Positions 49,477 through 57,467 of a DNA stretch of 64,000 nt are shown piece by piece. The number at the start of each line of letters is the position of its first letter. Within the stretch, counting starts at the first letter, position 1. The stretch covers positions 334,385 through 398,384 of the forward strand of contig JAKBKY010000001.1 in assembly GCA_021832345.1 (NCBI GenBank), read 5' to 3'. The notes below the pieces were generated by a model. It did not search any database, had not been told where the DNA came from, and worked only from the letters and a program-made list of their open reading frames with translations. Position numbers and translations under genes: made by a program. Source of the stretch: a bacterium. GTDB lineage: Bacteria; Vulcanimicrobiota; Vulcanimicrobiia; Vulcanimicrobiales; Vulcanimicrobiaceae.

Positions 49477-50328
49477 TTAGAAGAACGAGGCCGGAGCCGG
49501 CGGGAAGACGATCATGCGGTTCTTCACAAACTTCGGCCTCGCATGCGAGAGGACGAAGGCCGCGACATCGTAGGACTGCTGATCCGTCAAGGTGCCGGGT
49601 GCATTCTGCGGCATGTTGTAGCGGACGAATCCGGCCATCATGGCCACCTTCTCCATCCCCGCTCCGTTGTTGAAGGACTTGGCGCCCCACAGCGGCGGGA
49701 ACGTCGCACTGCCGCTGCCGTCGGCGCCGTGGCACATCGAGCATTTGCTCGCATAGAGTTTCGAGCCGCGAGCGATGCTGGGTGGAGCGGGAGCCTTAAA
49801 TTGCGCGATGATGATCTGCGGATCGGGCTTGGACATCGTCGGCTGCCCGCGCGAGATATACGCCAAATACGCCGTCATCGCGATCATGGTCTTGCTCGTA
49901 TACGGCGGCGGCGTACCGTTCATGCTGTAGAGGAAACACTCGGCGATGCGATCTTGAAGAAAGATGAAGCGCTTGGAGCGCCCGTTCCACTGCGGAAACT
50001 GACCGTAGATCCGTAGATAGCCTCCGCGCTTGACCGTACCGCCCGCAACGTGGCAGGCCGAACACGACATGGTCACAGCGACGTTGCGCGGCGCGTACTT
50101 TTGCGTATGCATGAAGAGCGCGCGACCGTAGGCGATGAGCTTACCTTCGCGGCCGGGCGGCAGCGCTTTTGCATCGTAGAGCGGCGTCGCCGATGCGGCC
50201 GCCGGGGAGGTACCGGCGGCCTGCGACGCCGTCGCAGCCGATGAGTTCCCCGACATGTTGCCCGCACAGGCCGCAATGGAGACGCCGAGCGTGGCCGCAA
50301 GCCCGGCGAGGAGAAGTGAACGCTTCAC
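49477..50328 (-). CDS. Dihaem c-type cytochrome lipoprotein, TsdA-like
   Basis: 283 residues. A lipoprotein signal (C21 in SIAACAG) precedes two class I cytochrome c domains with haem sites CSACH (89-93) and CSMCH (196-200). The segment RIAECFLYSMNGTPPPY, then IAMTAYLAYISRGQP, matches thiosulfate dehydrogenase TsdA, in which a cysteine near the first haem acts as an axial ligand (here the ECF cysteine). Oxidation of thiosulfate or a related sulfur compound is likely. GTG at 50328 follows GGGAGGGAA. It is 25 bases downstream of the Tat-exported partner, so they form an operon. Confidence 0.82.
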   Translation of the reverse strand: MKRSLLLAGLAATLGVSIAACAGNMSGNSSAATASQAAGTSPAAASATPLYDAKALPPGREGKLIAYGRALFMHTQKYAPRNVAVTMSCSACHVAGGTVKRGGYLRIYGQFPQWNGRSKRFIFLQDRIAECFLYSMNGTPPPYTSKTMIAMTAYLAYISRGQPTMSKPDPQIIIAQFKAPAPPSIARGSKLYASKCSMCHGADGSGSATFPPLWGAKSFNNGAGMEKVAMMAGFVRYNMPQNAPGTLTDQQSYDVAAFVLSHARPKFVKNRMIVFPPAPASFF

Positions 50329-50353
50329 GCCGTTCCCTCCCAGGTGACGAGCT

Positions 50354-51166
50354 TTATTTCGCATACTGGAAACCCGCCAGCTCCAGCTCCGGCAAAGTAC
50401 CCACGATGCCCGGCGTCAGGACCACGCCGGGGATGAGGTGGTTGGTGAACTCCGTCGCCATTTTCTCGTGGGGGAGATGGTCCGGGTTGATACCGTCTTT
50501 GCGTAGACCCATCGTGAGTTCCCAGATTTCGTTGTGGCAGGCCAGAAAGACCGCGCCGCGCCGCTGCAGCACCGCTATGCTGTTGTCATGCGGTGAAAAT
50601 ACGCCCTTCGTATTCTCAACGTCAGAGGGATCGGCGTTCGACGCGGGGGGCTCTTCCAACCACACGTTCCGTTTCCACTTCCCCTTCGTGAGCTTAGAGA
50701 GGTACTTGCTCCAGATGTAATCATCATACAATGCAAAGTGCGCCGTTCCATGCGTGGCAGACACGCAGAGAAAATCCGCATGCTTGAAAGACCAGATCTG
50801 GCAGTTCATGGCATTGCGCATGAGATTGAGCCACGGGCTTCCCACGGAGGTGTTGTCCCAAACCTGTTTGGGTCCGCCCGCGTAGTGAAGGATTTCATTC
50901 AACGCTTCGTTGTCCCATTGGTCAGGGTTCGTGAGAATCATCGAGACGGTCTTGAAATCCCTACGCCTTGGGGCTCTTGCCAGACGGCTGCTCAGTTTCC
51001 GAAGGGTGTCCGCTCCGCTCGGCAGCAGGTTGGCCGGGGTTCCGGAGACGCCGGCCGCCATCGCATCGGCATGAACCGCCGCGGCACCCACCGCTACCGC
51101 ACCTGCACCCAGTAGTGCACGCGTCATCGCTTCTCTGCGGGTCAGGAAGTTGTCGAAGTTTCGCAT
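50354..51166 (-). CDS. Tat-exported hypothetical protein paired with the TsdA-like cytochrome
   Basis: 270 residues. The N-terminus has a twin-arginine signal (TRREAMTRALLGAGAV, arginines 10-11). The body contains RRDFKTVSMILTNPDQWDN, GGPKQVWDNTS, SATHGTAHFALYDDYIWS and VFLACHNEIWELTMG, ending LIPGVVLTPGIVGTLPELE. The conserved-looking cysteine in LACHNE could be functional. I do not recognise a named family. The exported, presumably folded nature and operon with a dihaem cytochrome suggest a sulfur or redox partner protein. ATG at 51166. Confidence 0.8.
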   Translation of the reverse strand: MRNFDNFLTRREAMTRALLGAGAVAVGAAAVHADAMAAGVSGTPANLLPSGADTLRKLSSRLARAPRRRDFKTVSMILTNPDQWDNEALNEILHYAGGPKQVWDNTSVGSPWLNLMRNAMNCQIWSFKHADFLCVSATHGTAHFALYDDYIWSKYLSKLTKGKWKRNVWLEEPPASNADPSDVENTKGVFSPHDNSIAVLQRRGAVFLACHNEIWELTMGLRKDGINPDHLPHEKMATEFTNHLIPGVVLTPGIVGTLPELELAGFQYAK

Positions 51167-51186
51167 TCTCTATCCCTCATGAGATC

Positions 51187-51212
51187 ATGGCCTGATAGTA
51201 TGGCCTGATAGT
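51187..51212. repeat. 13-bp perfect tandem duplication over the promoter
   Basis: The unit ATGGCCTGATAGT occurs twice, back to back (51187-51199 and 51200-51212). One copy supplies part of the -10 of the promoter at 51210-51238 and the other carries a second -10-like CATACT. The duplication lies over the expected transcript start of the Tat-protein/cytochrome operon and may change copy number by slippage. Confidence 0.85.
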
Positions 51213-51238
51213 ATATTGAGGCACGGGTTCTTCGATAA
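51210..51238 (-). promoter_or_regulatory. Promoter of the Tat-protein/cytochrome operon (TTATCG-17 bp-TATACT)
   Basis: Minus-strand -35 TTATCG (51233-51238) and -10 TATACT (51210-51215), spacer 17 bp. The start point near 51203 leaves a leader of about 37 bases before the ATG at 51166. The -35 is weak, so activator control would not be surprising. Confidence 0.5.
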
Positions 51239-51353
51239 CGCATAACAACTCGTCATAGGAGAACCGCTTCACAAGTATCCCAAAGGAGTTCCTATTTTAA
51301 AGAAGGCATTGCCTATTCCCAACCCCTTTTTGTGGGGCGTAGCCCTGCCTTGT

Positions 51354-51373
51354 GTCTCAACCTCGGTTGAGAC
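51354..51373. promoter_or_regulatory. Perfect 8-bp palindromic hairpin in the 317-bp divergent gap
   Basis: GTCTCAAC-CTCG-GTTGAGAC forms a perfect stem with a 4-base loop. It has no T-tract, so it is more likely an operator than a terminator. The gap 51167-51483 also holds the tandem repeat and promoter above, and an 11-bp palindrome AGGCA-T-TGCCT at 51304-51314. I see no gene in it. Which of the flanking divergent genes these sites serve is unknown. Confidence 0.4.
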
Positions 51374-51483
51374 CGGCCGTCGCCTCTCCGCCGGCGGCGG
51401 CACATCGGTCGAGGCGAGCGTGGCCCGGAGCTGCGCGCCATCTCCTCGGCGGAGTCAGCGACACAGATACCGTATGAGACGGC

Positions 51484-52269
51484 ATGGAGCCCCCTAGGAA
51501 ACCAACCGCGACGCCGCCGCCGGTCGTCCCCGAGAAGAGACTCGCCCTGCCGTTCGTTCGTGAGGACGATCCCAGCATCGTGGTCGACCGCGTCTCCCTC
51601 AAGCGTCTCGACTGCGTCATCGAGTCCTACTCCGCGTGGCCCCGGCGCGTCAATGCCCGGACCCCGGCGGTCGTCATCGCGATGGACATCTGGGGCGTCG
51701 ATGCCTCGATCCGCGATCTCGTGCGTCGTTTTGCCAAGGCCGGCTTCATCGCAACCGCACCCGACCTCTTTGGGCGACTCGGCGCATCCGCCGCCGACGG
51801 CCTCAATGACCCGCAGCCGCGACTCCCCTATGTCAAGCAACTGACGCGAGCCCAGTGTGACGGCGACATCCGCGCCGCCGCGCTTTGGGTCACGACGCGC
51901 CATCCCGCATCGCGCCTGGCAATCGTGGGCCTGGGCATCGGCGGCCGGATGGCCCTCCAACAAGCCGAGGACAACGACGCCATCTTCGTCGCGGCGGTGA
52001 GCTGGTACGGCCCGGTCTCCGGCATCGATCCCGATCGCATCCATATGCCGATCTGCGGAAACTACGGCGCCGGCGATACGTCGATTCCAGTCGAGGAGGT
52101 ACGGCTCTTCCGCGACGGTCTGCGCGTGCCGCACGACCTGCGCATCTACCGAACGGCCGCCCACGGCTTCTTCGACGAACGCCGTGCAGCCTACGCGCCG
52201 GCGGCCGCCAATGACGCCTGGCCGAACACGATTTCATTCTTACGCCGTTACTTGGTGCCAAGCCGATGA
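51484..52269 (+). CDS. Dienelactone hydrolase-family protein lacking the nucleophile
   Basis: 261 residues of the DLH alpha/beta-hydrolase family, with VVIAMDIWGVDASIRDLVRRF, GFIATAPDLFGR, and GNYGAGDTSIP. The triad aspartate (D198) and histidine (H227 in AAHGFF) are present. At the nucleophile elbow, where family members have GxCxGG, this protein reads GLGIGG (149-154) with glycine at residue 151. It is therefore expected to be inactive as a hydrolase or to use another mechanism. ATG at 51484. Its stop overlaps the rmuC start by four bases. Confidence 0.88.
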   Translation: MEPPRKPTATPPPVVPEKRLALPFVREDDPSIVVDRVSLKRLDCVIESYSAWPRRVNARTPAVVIAMDIWGVDASIRDLVRRFAKAGFIATAPDLFGRLGASAADGLNDPQPRLPYVKQLTRAQCDGDIRAAALWVTTRHPASRLAIVGLGIGGRMALQQAEDNDAIFVAAVSWYGPVSGIDPDRIHMPICGNYGAGDTSIPVEEVRLFRDGLRVPHDLRIYRTAAHGFFDERRAAYAPAAANDAWPNTISFLRRYLVPSR

Positions 52270-53672
52270 ACGCGACACTGCCGATAGTTGCCGGCCTCGT
52301 TGGGCTGCTCATCGGCAGCAGCGTCGTGTGGCTGGCGATGCGTACCGTTACCGCAAGGCTTGAAGAGCAGCTCGCAGCCGGCCAACGCCGGTCTGCCCAG
52401 GAAACGCTACGCGCCGAGCAGGCTCAAGCGGAGGTCGTGCGCCTCCAAGCGGCGCTGGGCGCAGAGCAACAGGAACGCGCCGCAGGGGCCGCGCGACTGC
52501 AAGAGATGGGGCAGACGCAGAGCCAAGCGTTTGCGACCCTTCTCGAACAGGCCAAGAATGAGTTGGGGCAGGCGCAGCGCGCACTGGTCGATGCGCAACG
52601 CAAGGAGTTCTTGGAACTCGCCGGCCAACGCTTCGAGCGCTCACAAGAGGTTGCCAAGGCTGCACTGAGCGATCTCGTTTCACCGGTGCGTGAGAAGCTC
52701 GTCGAGTTCGACGGCTTCGTGCGCGACCTCGAGAAGCAACGCGCCGGAGCCGCAGAAGGACTCAAAGAGCAGATCGCGGGCCTGGTGCGCCGCACGGAGT
52801 CGCTCGAGAGTGCGGCGAATCGCTTGACAGGAGAGACCTCCTCGCTCGTGCGCGCGCTGCGCGACCCAACGACGCGCGGGAAGTGGGGCGAGATGCAACT
52901 GCGACGCGTCGTTGAGCTCGCCGGGATGGAACGCTACTGTGACTTCGAAACCCAACAGAGCTTCTCGGCGGAGAATGGAGCACTGCGCCCGGATCTTGCC
53001 GTACATTTACCCGAGCAGACGCTCGTCTTGGTCGATGCCAAAACGCCGCTCGGTGCCTACCTCGATGCGATGGAAGCGCTCGACGATACGATACGAGCGC
53101 AGCGCCTCAAGGATCACGCGCTTACGATGAAGGCGCATGTCGACGCGCTGGCCCGTAAGGATTATCGCCAGATTGAAGGTTCCGTCGATTTCGTCGTGAT
53201 GTTTGTTCCAGGCGAAGCCTTTCTCAGCGCCGCCTGCACCGAGAATCCTGCGCTGATCGAATATGCGGCAGCGCGCAACGTTTTTTTGACCAGCCCGCTC
53301 TCGCTGATCGCGCTGCTGCGCTCGTACGCGCAAGGATGGCAACGCGTGCAGCAGACCGAGAATGCCCAGAAGATCGCCAAGCTCGGTCGCGAGCTCTACG
53401 AGAGTATCGACAAGTTTGCGGAGTTGTTGGGCAAGCTCCGCAAGAGTCTGCTCGGCAGCATCAACGCCACAAACGAACTCATCGGCTCGTATGAAGGCCG
53501 GCTGCTGCCGCGCGCGAGAAATCTCGGCCAACAGGCGGCGCTCGATGAGAAAGAACTGCCGGAAGTTGCCGCCATCGACGAGCCGTTACGCCCGCTTGCA
53601 TCGGAGCGACGCTCCAGGCTCACCGCGCTCGTGGAAGAGGAGAGCTATCCTGCGCTACCGTCCGGCGATTAG
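52266..53672 (+). CDS. rmuC: RmuC-family DNA recombination protein
   Basis: 468 residues. One N-terminal membrane helix (about 5-24) is followed by a long coiled coil (about 28-190) rich in Gln, Ala and Glu, then the RmuC nuclease-like domain with RGKWGEMQLRRVVELAGM, VDAKTPLGAYLDA and FVVMFVPGEAFLSAA. RmuC limits inversion between short repeats in E. coli and is predicted to be related to restriction-type nucleases. ATG at 52266 overlaps the upstream stop. It converges with the acyl-CoA dehydrogenase gene, overlapping by four bases. Confidence 0.95.
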   Translation: MNATLPIVAGLVGLLIGSSVVWLAMRTVTARLEEQLAAGQRRSAQETLRAEQAQAEVVRLQAALGAEQQERAAGAARLQEMGQTQSQAFATLLEQAKNELGQAQRALVDAQRKEFLELAGQRFERSQEVAKAALSDLVSPVREKLVEFDGFVRDLEKQRAGAAEGLKEQIAGLVRRTESLESAANRLTGETSSLVRALRDPTTRGKWGEMQLRRVVELAGMERYCDFETQQSFSAENGALRPDLAVHLPEQTLVLVDAKTPLGAYLDAMEALDDTIRAQRLKDHALTMKAHVDALARKDYRQIEGSVDFVVMFVPGEAFLSAACTENPALIEYAAARNVFLTSPLSLIALLRSYAQGWQRVQQTENAQKIAKLGRELYESIDKFAELLGKLRKSLLGSINATNELIGSYEGRLLPRARNLGQQAALDEKELPEVAAIDEPLRPLASERRSRLTALVEEESYPALPSGD

Positions 53673-54817
53673 AGTCCCATCAAACGCGCGATGACCACGC
53701 GCTGAACTTCGTTCGTCCCTTCGCCGATCTCGTTGATCTTCTGATCGCGGTACATCCGCGAGACCGGATATTCGTCCATGAACCCGTAACCGCCGTGAAT
53801 CTGCACCGCTTCGTTGACAACACGCCGGGAGATTTCGGCCGCGTGGAGCTTGGCGAGACTTGCCGTCTGGGCGTAATCGCGCCCGGCATCCTTCTCCCAG
53901 GCGGCCTTGAGGACCATGAGCTTGGCATGCTCGATCTCGCAGAGCATATCCACCAACTTAAACTGGATCGCCTGAAACTTGCTGATCGTCCGACCGAAAG
54001 CCCGCCGCTCCTTGGCATAGGAGAGCGCCTCGTCGTAGGCGCCCATGGCTAGGCCCAGCGAAAGCGCTGCGACCGAGATGCGGCCGCCGTCGAGAATCGT
54101 TAGAAACTGGCGCAGACCGTTTCCCCGTTCGCCGAGCAGATTCTCTGCGGGGACCTCGGCATCCACAAACGAGAGCTCTCGCGTATCCGACGCGCGCCAG
54201 CCCATCTTTCGATACTTCTTGCTCCGGCTAAAGCCCGGGGCATCCTGGGGGACGATGAGATTGCTGATTTCAGGCTTGCCGTCGGAGCGCTTGCCGGTGA
54301 CCGCGGTGATCGTGGTGCCCCCGGTGAGGTCGGTTCCGCTGTTGGTGATGAACGCCTTGGTCCCGTTGACGATCCAGCGACCGTCCCGTAACTCGGCCTT
54401 CGTCTGCGTGTTCGCGGCGTCGCTGCCTGCGCCGGGCTCAGTCAAGCCGAAGCCCCAGAGCATCTTTCCCTGCGCCAGGGGGACCAGGTAGCGCTGCTTC
54501 TGCTCCTCGGTCCCGAAGAGGGAGAACGGCGTCGCACCAAGCGAGACATGAGCCGCCAGCGTGATCGCCGTGGAGGCATCGGCCCGAGCGATCTCCATGA
54601 CGGCCAGCGCATAGCTCACCGTGTCCCCGCCGGCGCCACCGTAGGCCTCCGGGAAAGGCAGTCCCATAAAGCCCAGCTCCGCCATCGTGGCCACCAGGTC
54701 GTAGGGGAAGCTCTGCTCCCGGTCCATCTCCTCGGCTCGGGGCCGGACCCGTTCCTGTGCGAAATCCCGGGCAAGGGAGGCAACCGCCTTCTGCTCGTCG
54801 GTTAAGTCGAAGTTCAT
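53669..54817 (-). CDS. Acyl-CoA dehydrogenase
   Basis: 382 residues of the standard flavoprotein family. Conserved parts: WGFGLTEPGAGSDAA (FAD/substrate), ERRAFGRTISKFQAIQFKL, QIHGGYGFMDEYPVSRMYRD and the C-terminal EGTNEVQR. The catalytic glutamate is expected near DQKINEIGEGTNE, as in short-chain enzymes. It starts fatty-acid or branched-chain acyl-CoA oxidation, passing electrons to ETF. ATG at 54817, which gives MNFDLTDEQ, is the natural N-terminus. It diverges from ftsE, 49 bp away. No ETF or thiolase gene is near. Confidence 0.95.
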   Translation of the reverse strand: MNFDLTDEQKAVASLARDFAQERVRPRAEEMDREQSFPYDLVATMAELGFMGLPFPEAYGGAGGDTVSYALAVMEIARADASTAITLAAHVSLGATPFSLFGTEEQKQRYLVPLAQGKMLWGFGLTEPGAGSDAANTQTKAELRDGRWIVNGTKAFITNSGTDLTGGTTITAVTGKRSDGKPEISNLIVPQDAPGFSRSKKYRKMGWRASDTRELSFVDAEVPAENLLGERGNGLRQFLTILDGGRISVAALSLGLAMGAYDEALSYAKERRAFGRTISKFQAIQFKLVDMLCEIEHAKLMVLKAAWEKDAGRDYAQTASLAKLHAAEISRRVVNEAVQIHGGYGFMDEYPVSRMYRDQKINEIGEGTNEVQRVVIARLMGL

Positions 54818-54866
54818 CGTCCGGAGGTATAGGCCGCTGCTACCGGAAAATCCCCTCCTCGAAGCA

Positions 54867-55577
54867 ATGATCTCCCTGCGCAACGTCACGCTGGCCTACC
54901 CGAACGGCGTGCGTGCCCTCGACAACATCAGCCTCGAGATCGGCAAGGGCGACTTCGTCTTCCTCGTAGGGCACTCCGGAACCGGCAAGACCAGTCTGTT
55001 GCGCCTGCTCTACCGCGAGATGGCTCCGTCGTACGGCGAGATCATCGTCGACGGCATCCGCGTCGACAGGCTCAAGCGCCGCCGCGTTCCCGCCTTGCGC
55101 CGGCATCTGGGCGTCGTCTTTCAAGATTTTAAGCTGCTGACGGATAAGACGGTCTGGGAGAACGTCGCTTTCGCCATGCAGGTAACCGGCGCGCATACCA
55201 AAGACATCATGCGTCAGGTTCCGCGTACGCTGGATATGGTGGGCCTTGCGCACAAGAGCCGGATGTATCCGGGCGAACTCTCCGCCGGCGAGCAACAGCG
55301 TGCCGCGATCGCCCGCGCGCTGATCAACAATCCAAAGCTGCTGCTCTGCGATGAACCCACCGGCAATCTGGACCCGGCCAACACGACCGAGATCATGGAA
55401 CTCTTGCAGCGCATCAATCTCAAAGGGACGACGATTGTCGTCGCGACGCATAACCAGGCCGTTGTCGACCGTATGCGCCGGCGCGTCGTCCGGCTCGAAG
55501 ACGGCCGCATCGTCACCGACGAAGAACGAGGATACTACTATCTTGGACTGGGGCAGAGTCAGATTCTTTCTGGGTGA
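54867..55577 (+). CDS. ftsE: FtsE, ATPase of the FtsEX division complex
   Basis: 236 residues. ABC ATPase with Walker A GHSGTGKT (35-42), Q-loop in VFQDFKLL, signature LSAGEQQR and Walker B LLLCDEPTGNLD. FtsEX sits at the septum and switches on peptidoglycan hydrolases across the membrane. The opening MISLRNVTLAYPNGVRALDN and the pairing with ftsX fix the identity. The C-terminus overlaps the ftsX start by 35 bases. Confidence 0.96.
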   Translation: MISLRNVTLAYPNGVRALDNISLEIGKGDFVFLVGHSGTGKTSLLRLLYREMAPSYGEIIVDGIRVDRLKRRRVPALRRHLGVVFQDFKLLTDKTVWENVAFAMQVTGAHTKDIMRQVPRTLDMVGLAHKSRMYPGELSAGEQQRAAIARALINNPKLLLCDEPTGNLDPANTTEIMELLQRINLKGTTIVVATHNQAVVDRMRRRVVRLEDGRIVTDEERGYYYLGLGQSQILSG

Positions 55578-56424
55578 GGTTTTTCGAAACTTCACTCGTA
55601 ACGCCGGGATGCAGGCGACCGCGATCGGCACTGTCGCAGTCACCATCGTTCTGCTGGGCGGCTTTCTCTACGTTCGTGCGGTACTGGGCGGCGTAGGCCA
55701 CGATCTACTGCAACAGATTCGCATCTCCGCCTACCTTCAGCAGAACGCATCCAACGCCACGATCGCTCAACTGCATGCCGCGCTGCTCAAGGACCCGCGC
55801 ATATCCTCGGTTCAATTCGTGCCCAAAAGTGTCGGCTTGAAGGAGCTTCGCAAGGAGACCAAGGGCGTCATCGATCTGTCGATTCTCACGAAGAATCCAC
55901 TCCCGGATGTCTTCCGCGTGTCGGTGCACTCTGCAAGCGATGTGCCGGCCGTCGCAGCCGCGGTTCGCCGCATGCCCGGCGTAGCCAACGTCGTCTATGG
56001 AAAGACGATCGTTCGCCGCTTGCTCCACCTGGGCGCCGTGATGCGGCGTGTCGGCATCGCCGTCATCGTCCTCTTTCTGTTGGTCGCCGGGATCATCATC
56101 TCCAGCACCATTCGCCTGACGGTCTTCGCCCGGCGGCGCGAAATTGCCATTATGCAACTCGTGGGGGCCACCAGCGCATTTATCCGCCTACCCTTTATCT
56201 GCGAGGGATTCCTCGACGGGCTCTTGGGTTCGCTGCTCGCCGTCGGCATATTAGCCGTAGCTCATGCCGCCCTCTGGTCGCGCGTCTTTCGTGCCTTGCC
56301 GTGGTTACATATCGACCCGAGGCTCGTCAATACGCCGCTCTTCTTCGCGCAACTGCTGCTGGTCGGCGCTGCAATCGGGGTCATCGCGTCATGGATATCG
56401 GTCGGACGCTACCTCCGAACGTAG
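55543..56424 (+). CDS. ftsX: FtsX, membrane subunit of the FtsEX division complex
   Basis: 293 residues with four membrane helices: one near the N-terminus (about 23-46), a periplasmic loop (about 47-165) that contacts the hydrolase activator, then three C-terminal helices with RREIAIMQLVGATSAFIRLPF, the FtsX coupling motif. The in-frame ATG codons are far from the conserved start, so I use TTG at 55543, which yields MDWGRVRFFLGEVFRNFTRN and has AGGA about 10 bases upstream. The four-helix plan and the neighbour ftsE make the call secure. Start certainty is moderate. Confidence 0.93.
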   Translation: MDWGRVRFFLGEVFRNFTRNAGMQATAIGTVAVTIVLLGGFLYVRAVLGGVGHDLLQQIRISAYLQQNASNATIAQLHAALLKDPRISSVQFVPKSVGLKELRKETKGVIDLSILTKNPLPDVFRVSVHSASDVPAVAAAVRRMPGVANVVYGKTIVRRLLHLGAVMRRVGIAVIVLFLLVAGIIISSTIRLTVFARRREIAIMQLVGATSAFIRLPFICEGFLDGLLGSLLAVGILAVAHAALWSRVFRALPWLHIDPRLVNTPLFFAQLLLVGAAIGVIASWISVGRYLRT

Positions 56425-57467
56425 GGTTGGTCTTCGACGCCGAATACCAACACCTGCAGGCACGCCACGAAGCCCTACTGGCGGTCTGCGCACCCGGCAT
56501 CATCGAACTCGACGCGGAGGGCCGTATCGTCCGTTGGGATGCCGCAGCCTGGGCGAACCTCGGCATTCGCAGCGATGCGCCCATCGGAACTCCTCTTCGT
56601 TCCCTGCTCGTAGACGGGGAGACGAATGATCCGCTCGCAGATGCCCGGGCTCTGCCGCGCGATCTACGTTTGCGCTTTCGCACTGAGGCTGGGATCGGTG
56701 AGGTTGTCTGCTCGCTGATCGCGATCACCTCACAGGATGCATCGCTCGGCTACTTTTTGGCCCTGCGCCGCCAGCAGCGCTACGATGAGATCGAGCAACT
56801 CAAGAATGAGTTTGTCGGAACGATCTCACATGAACTCAAAACGCCCCTGGCGGCGATCAAAGCCTACGCGCAGACGCTGCATGCCAACTTCTCGAGCGGA
56901 CGCCCGATCTCCGAGGAGTACCTCACGGTCATCGAAGAGCAGACCAAGCGACTCGAGAGTGTGATTGAAAACCTCCTCCTCGTCACACGTGTCGATGCGG
57001 AGTATCTCCTGCGAATCCGGTCCACGGTAGATCTCGACCACCTGCTCGAACAGATCATCAGCGCCTTCCCGGATCCAGCCTGCCGAACGCGCATCGCGCG
57101 CTCGGTAACGGGCGTCCAGGTGTCAGGCGACCCCGAACTGCTCACATTACTCTTTGCGGCGCTGTTGGACAACGCGGTGAAATTCTCTGCGCCGCACACG
57201 CCGGTCACCATCTCCGGACACGAAGAGTCCGACCGAACCCTCATCAGGATTCAAGATCAAGGAATCGGCATCGCGCACGAGGACCTGCCCTATATCTTTG
57301 AACGCTTCTATCGCGCCGGCCAACACCTTTCGACTCAGACCGCGGGCATCGGCCTTGGGCTCTTTATCGCCAGGTCGATCGCGCAAGCACACGGTGGAAC
57401 GATCGTCGCCGCCAGCACGCCCGGCATCGGCAGCACCTTTACCGTTTCCTTGCCGCGAAAACAATGA
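56391..57467 (+). CDS. PAS-domain sensor histidine kinase in the FtsEX operon
   Basis: 358 residues, no membrane helix. An N-terminal PAS-like domain (about 30-125, with GIIELDAEGRIVRWDAAA) is followed by a HisKA domain with phospho-acceptor H147 in FVGTISHELKTPL and an ATPase domain with N-box LLDNAVKFS, DQGIGIAHEDLPYIFERFYR and GIGLGLFIARS. A soluble PAS kinase should read a cytoplasmic signal. The ATG at 56391 overlaps ftsX by 34 bases, and its stop overlaps the response-regulator start by four, so the pair is co-translated with the division ABC complex. Confidence 0.93.
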   Translation: MDIGRTLPPNVGLVFDAEYQHLQARHEALLAVCAPGIIELDAEGRIVRWDAAAWANLGIRSDAPIGTPLRSLLVDGETNDPLADARALPRDLRLRFRTEAGIGEVVCSLIAITSQDASLGYFLALRRQQRYDEIEQLKNEFVGTISHELKTPLAAIKAYAQTLHANFSSGRPISEEYLTVIEEQTKRLESVIENLLLVTRVDAEYLLRIRSTVDLDHLLEQIISAFPDPACRTRIARSVTGVQVSGDPELLTLLFAALLDNAVKFSAPHTPVTISGHEESDRTLIRIQDQGIGIAHEDLPYIFERFYRAGQHLSTQTAGIGLGLFIARSIAQAHGGTIVAASTPGIGSTFTVSLPRKQ

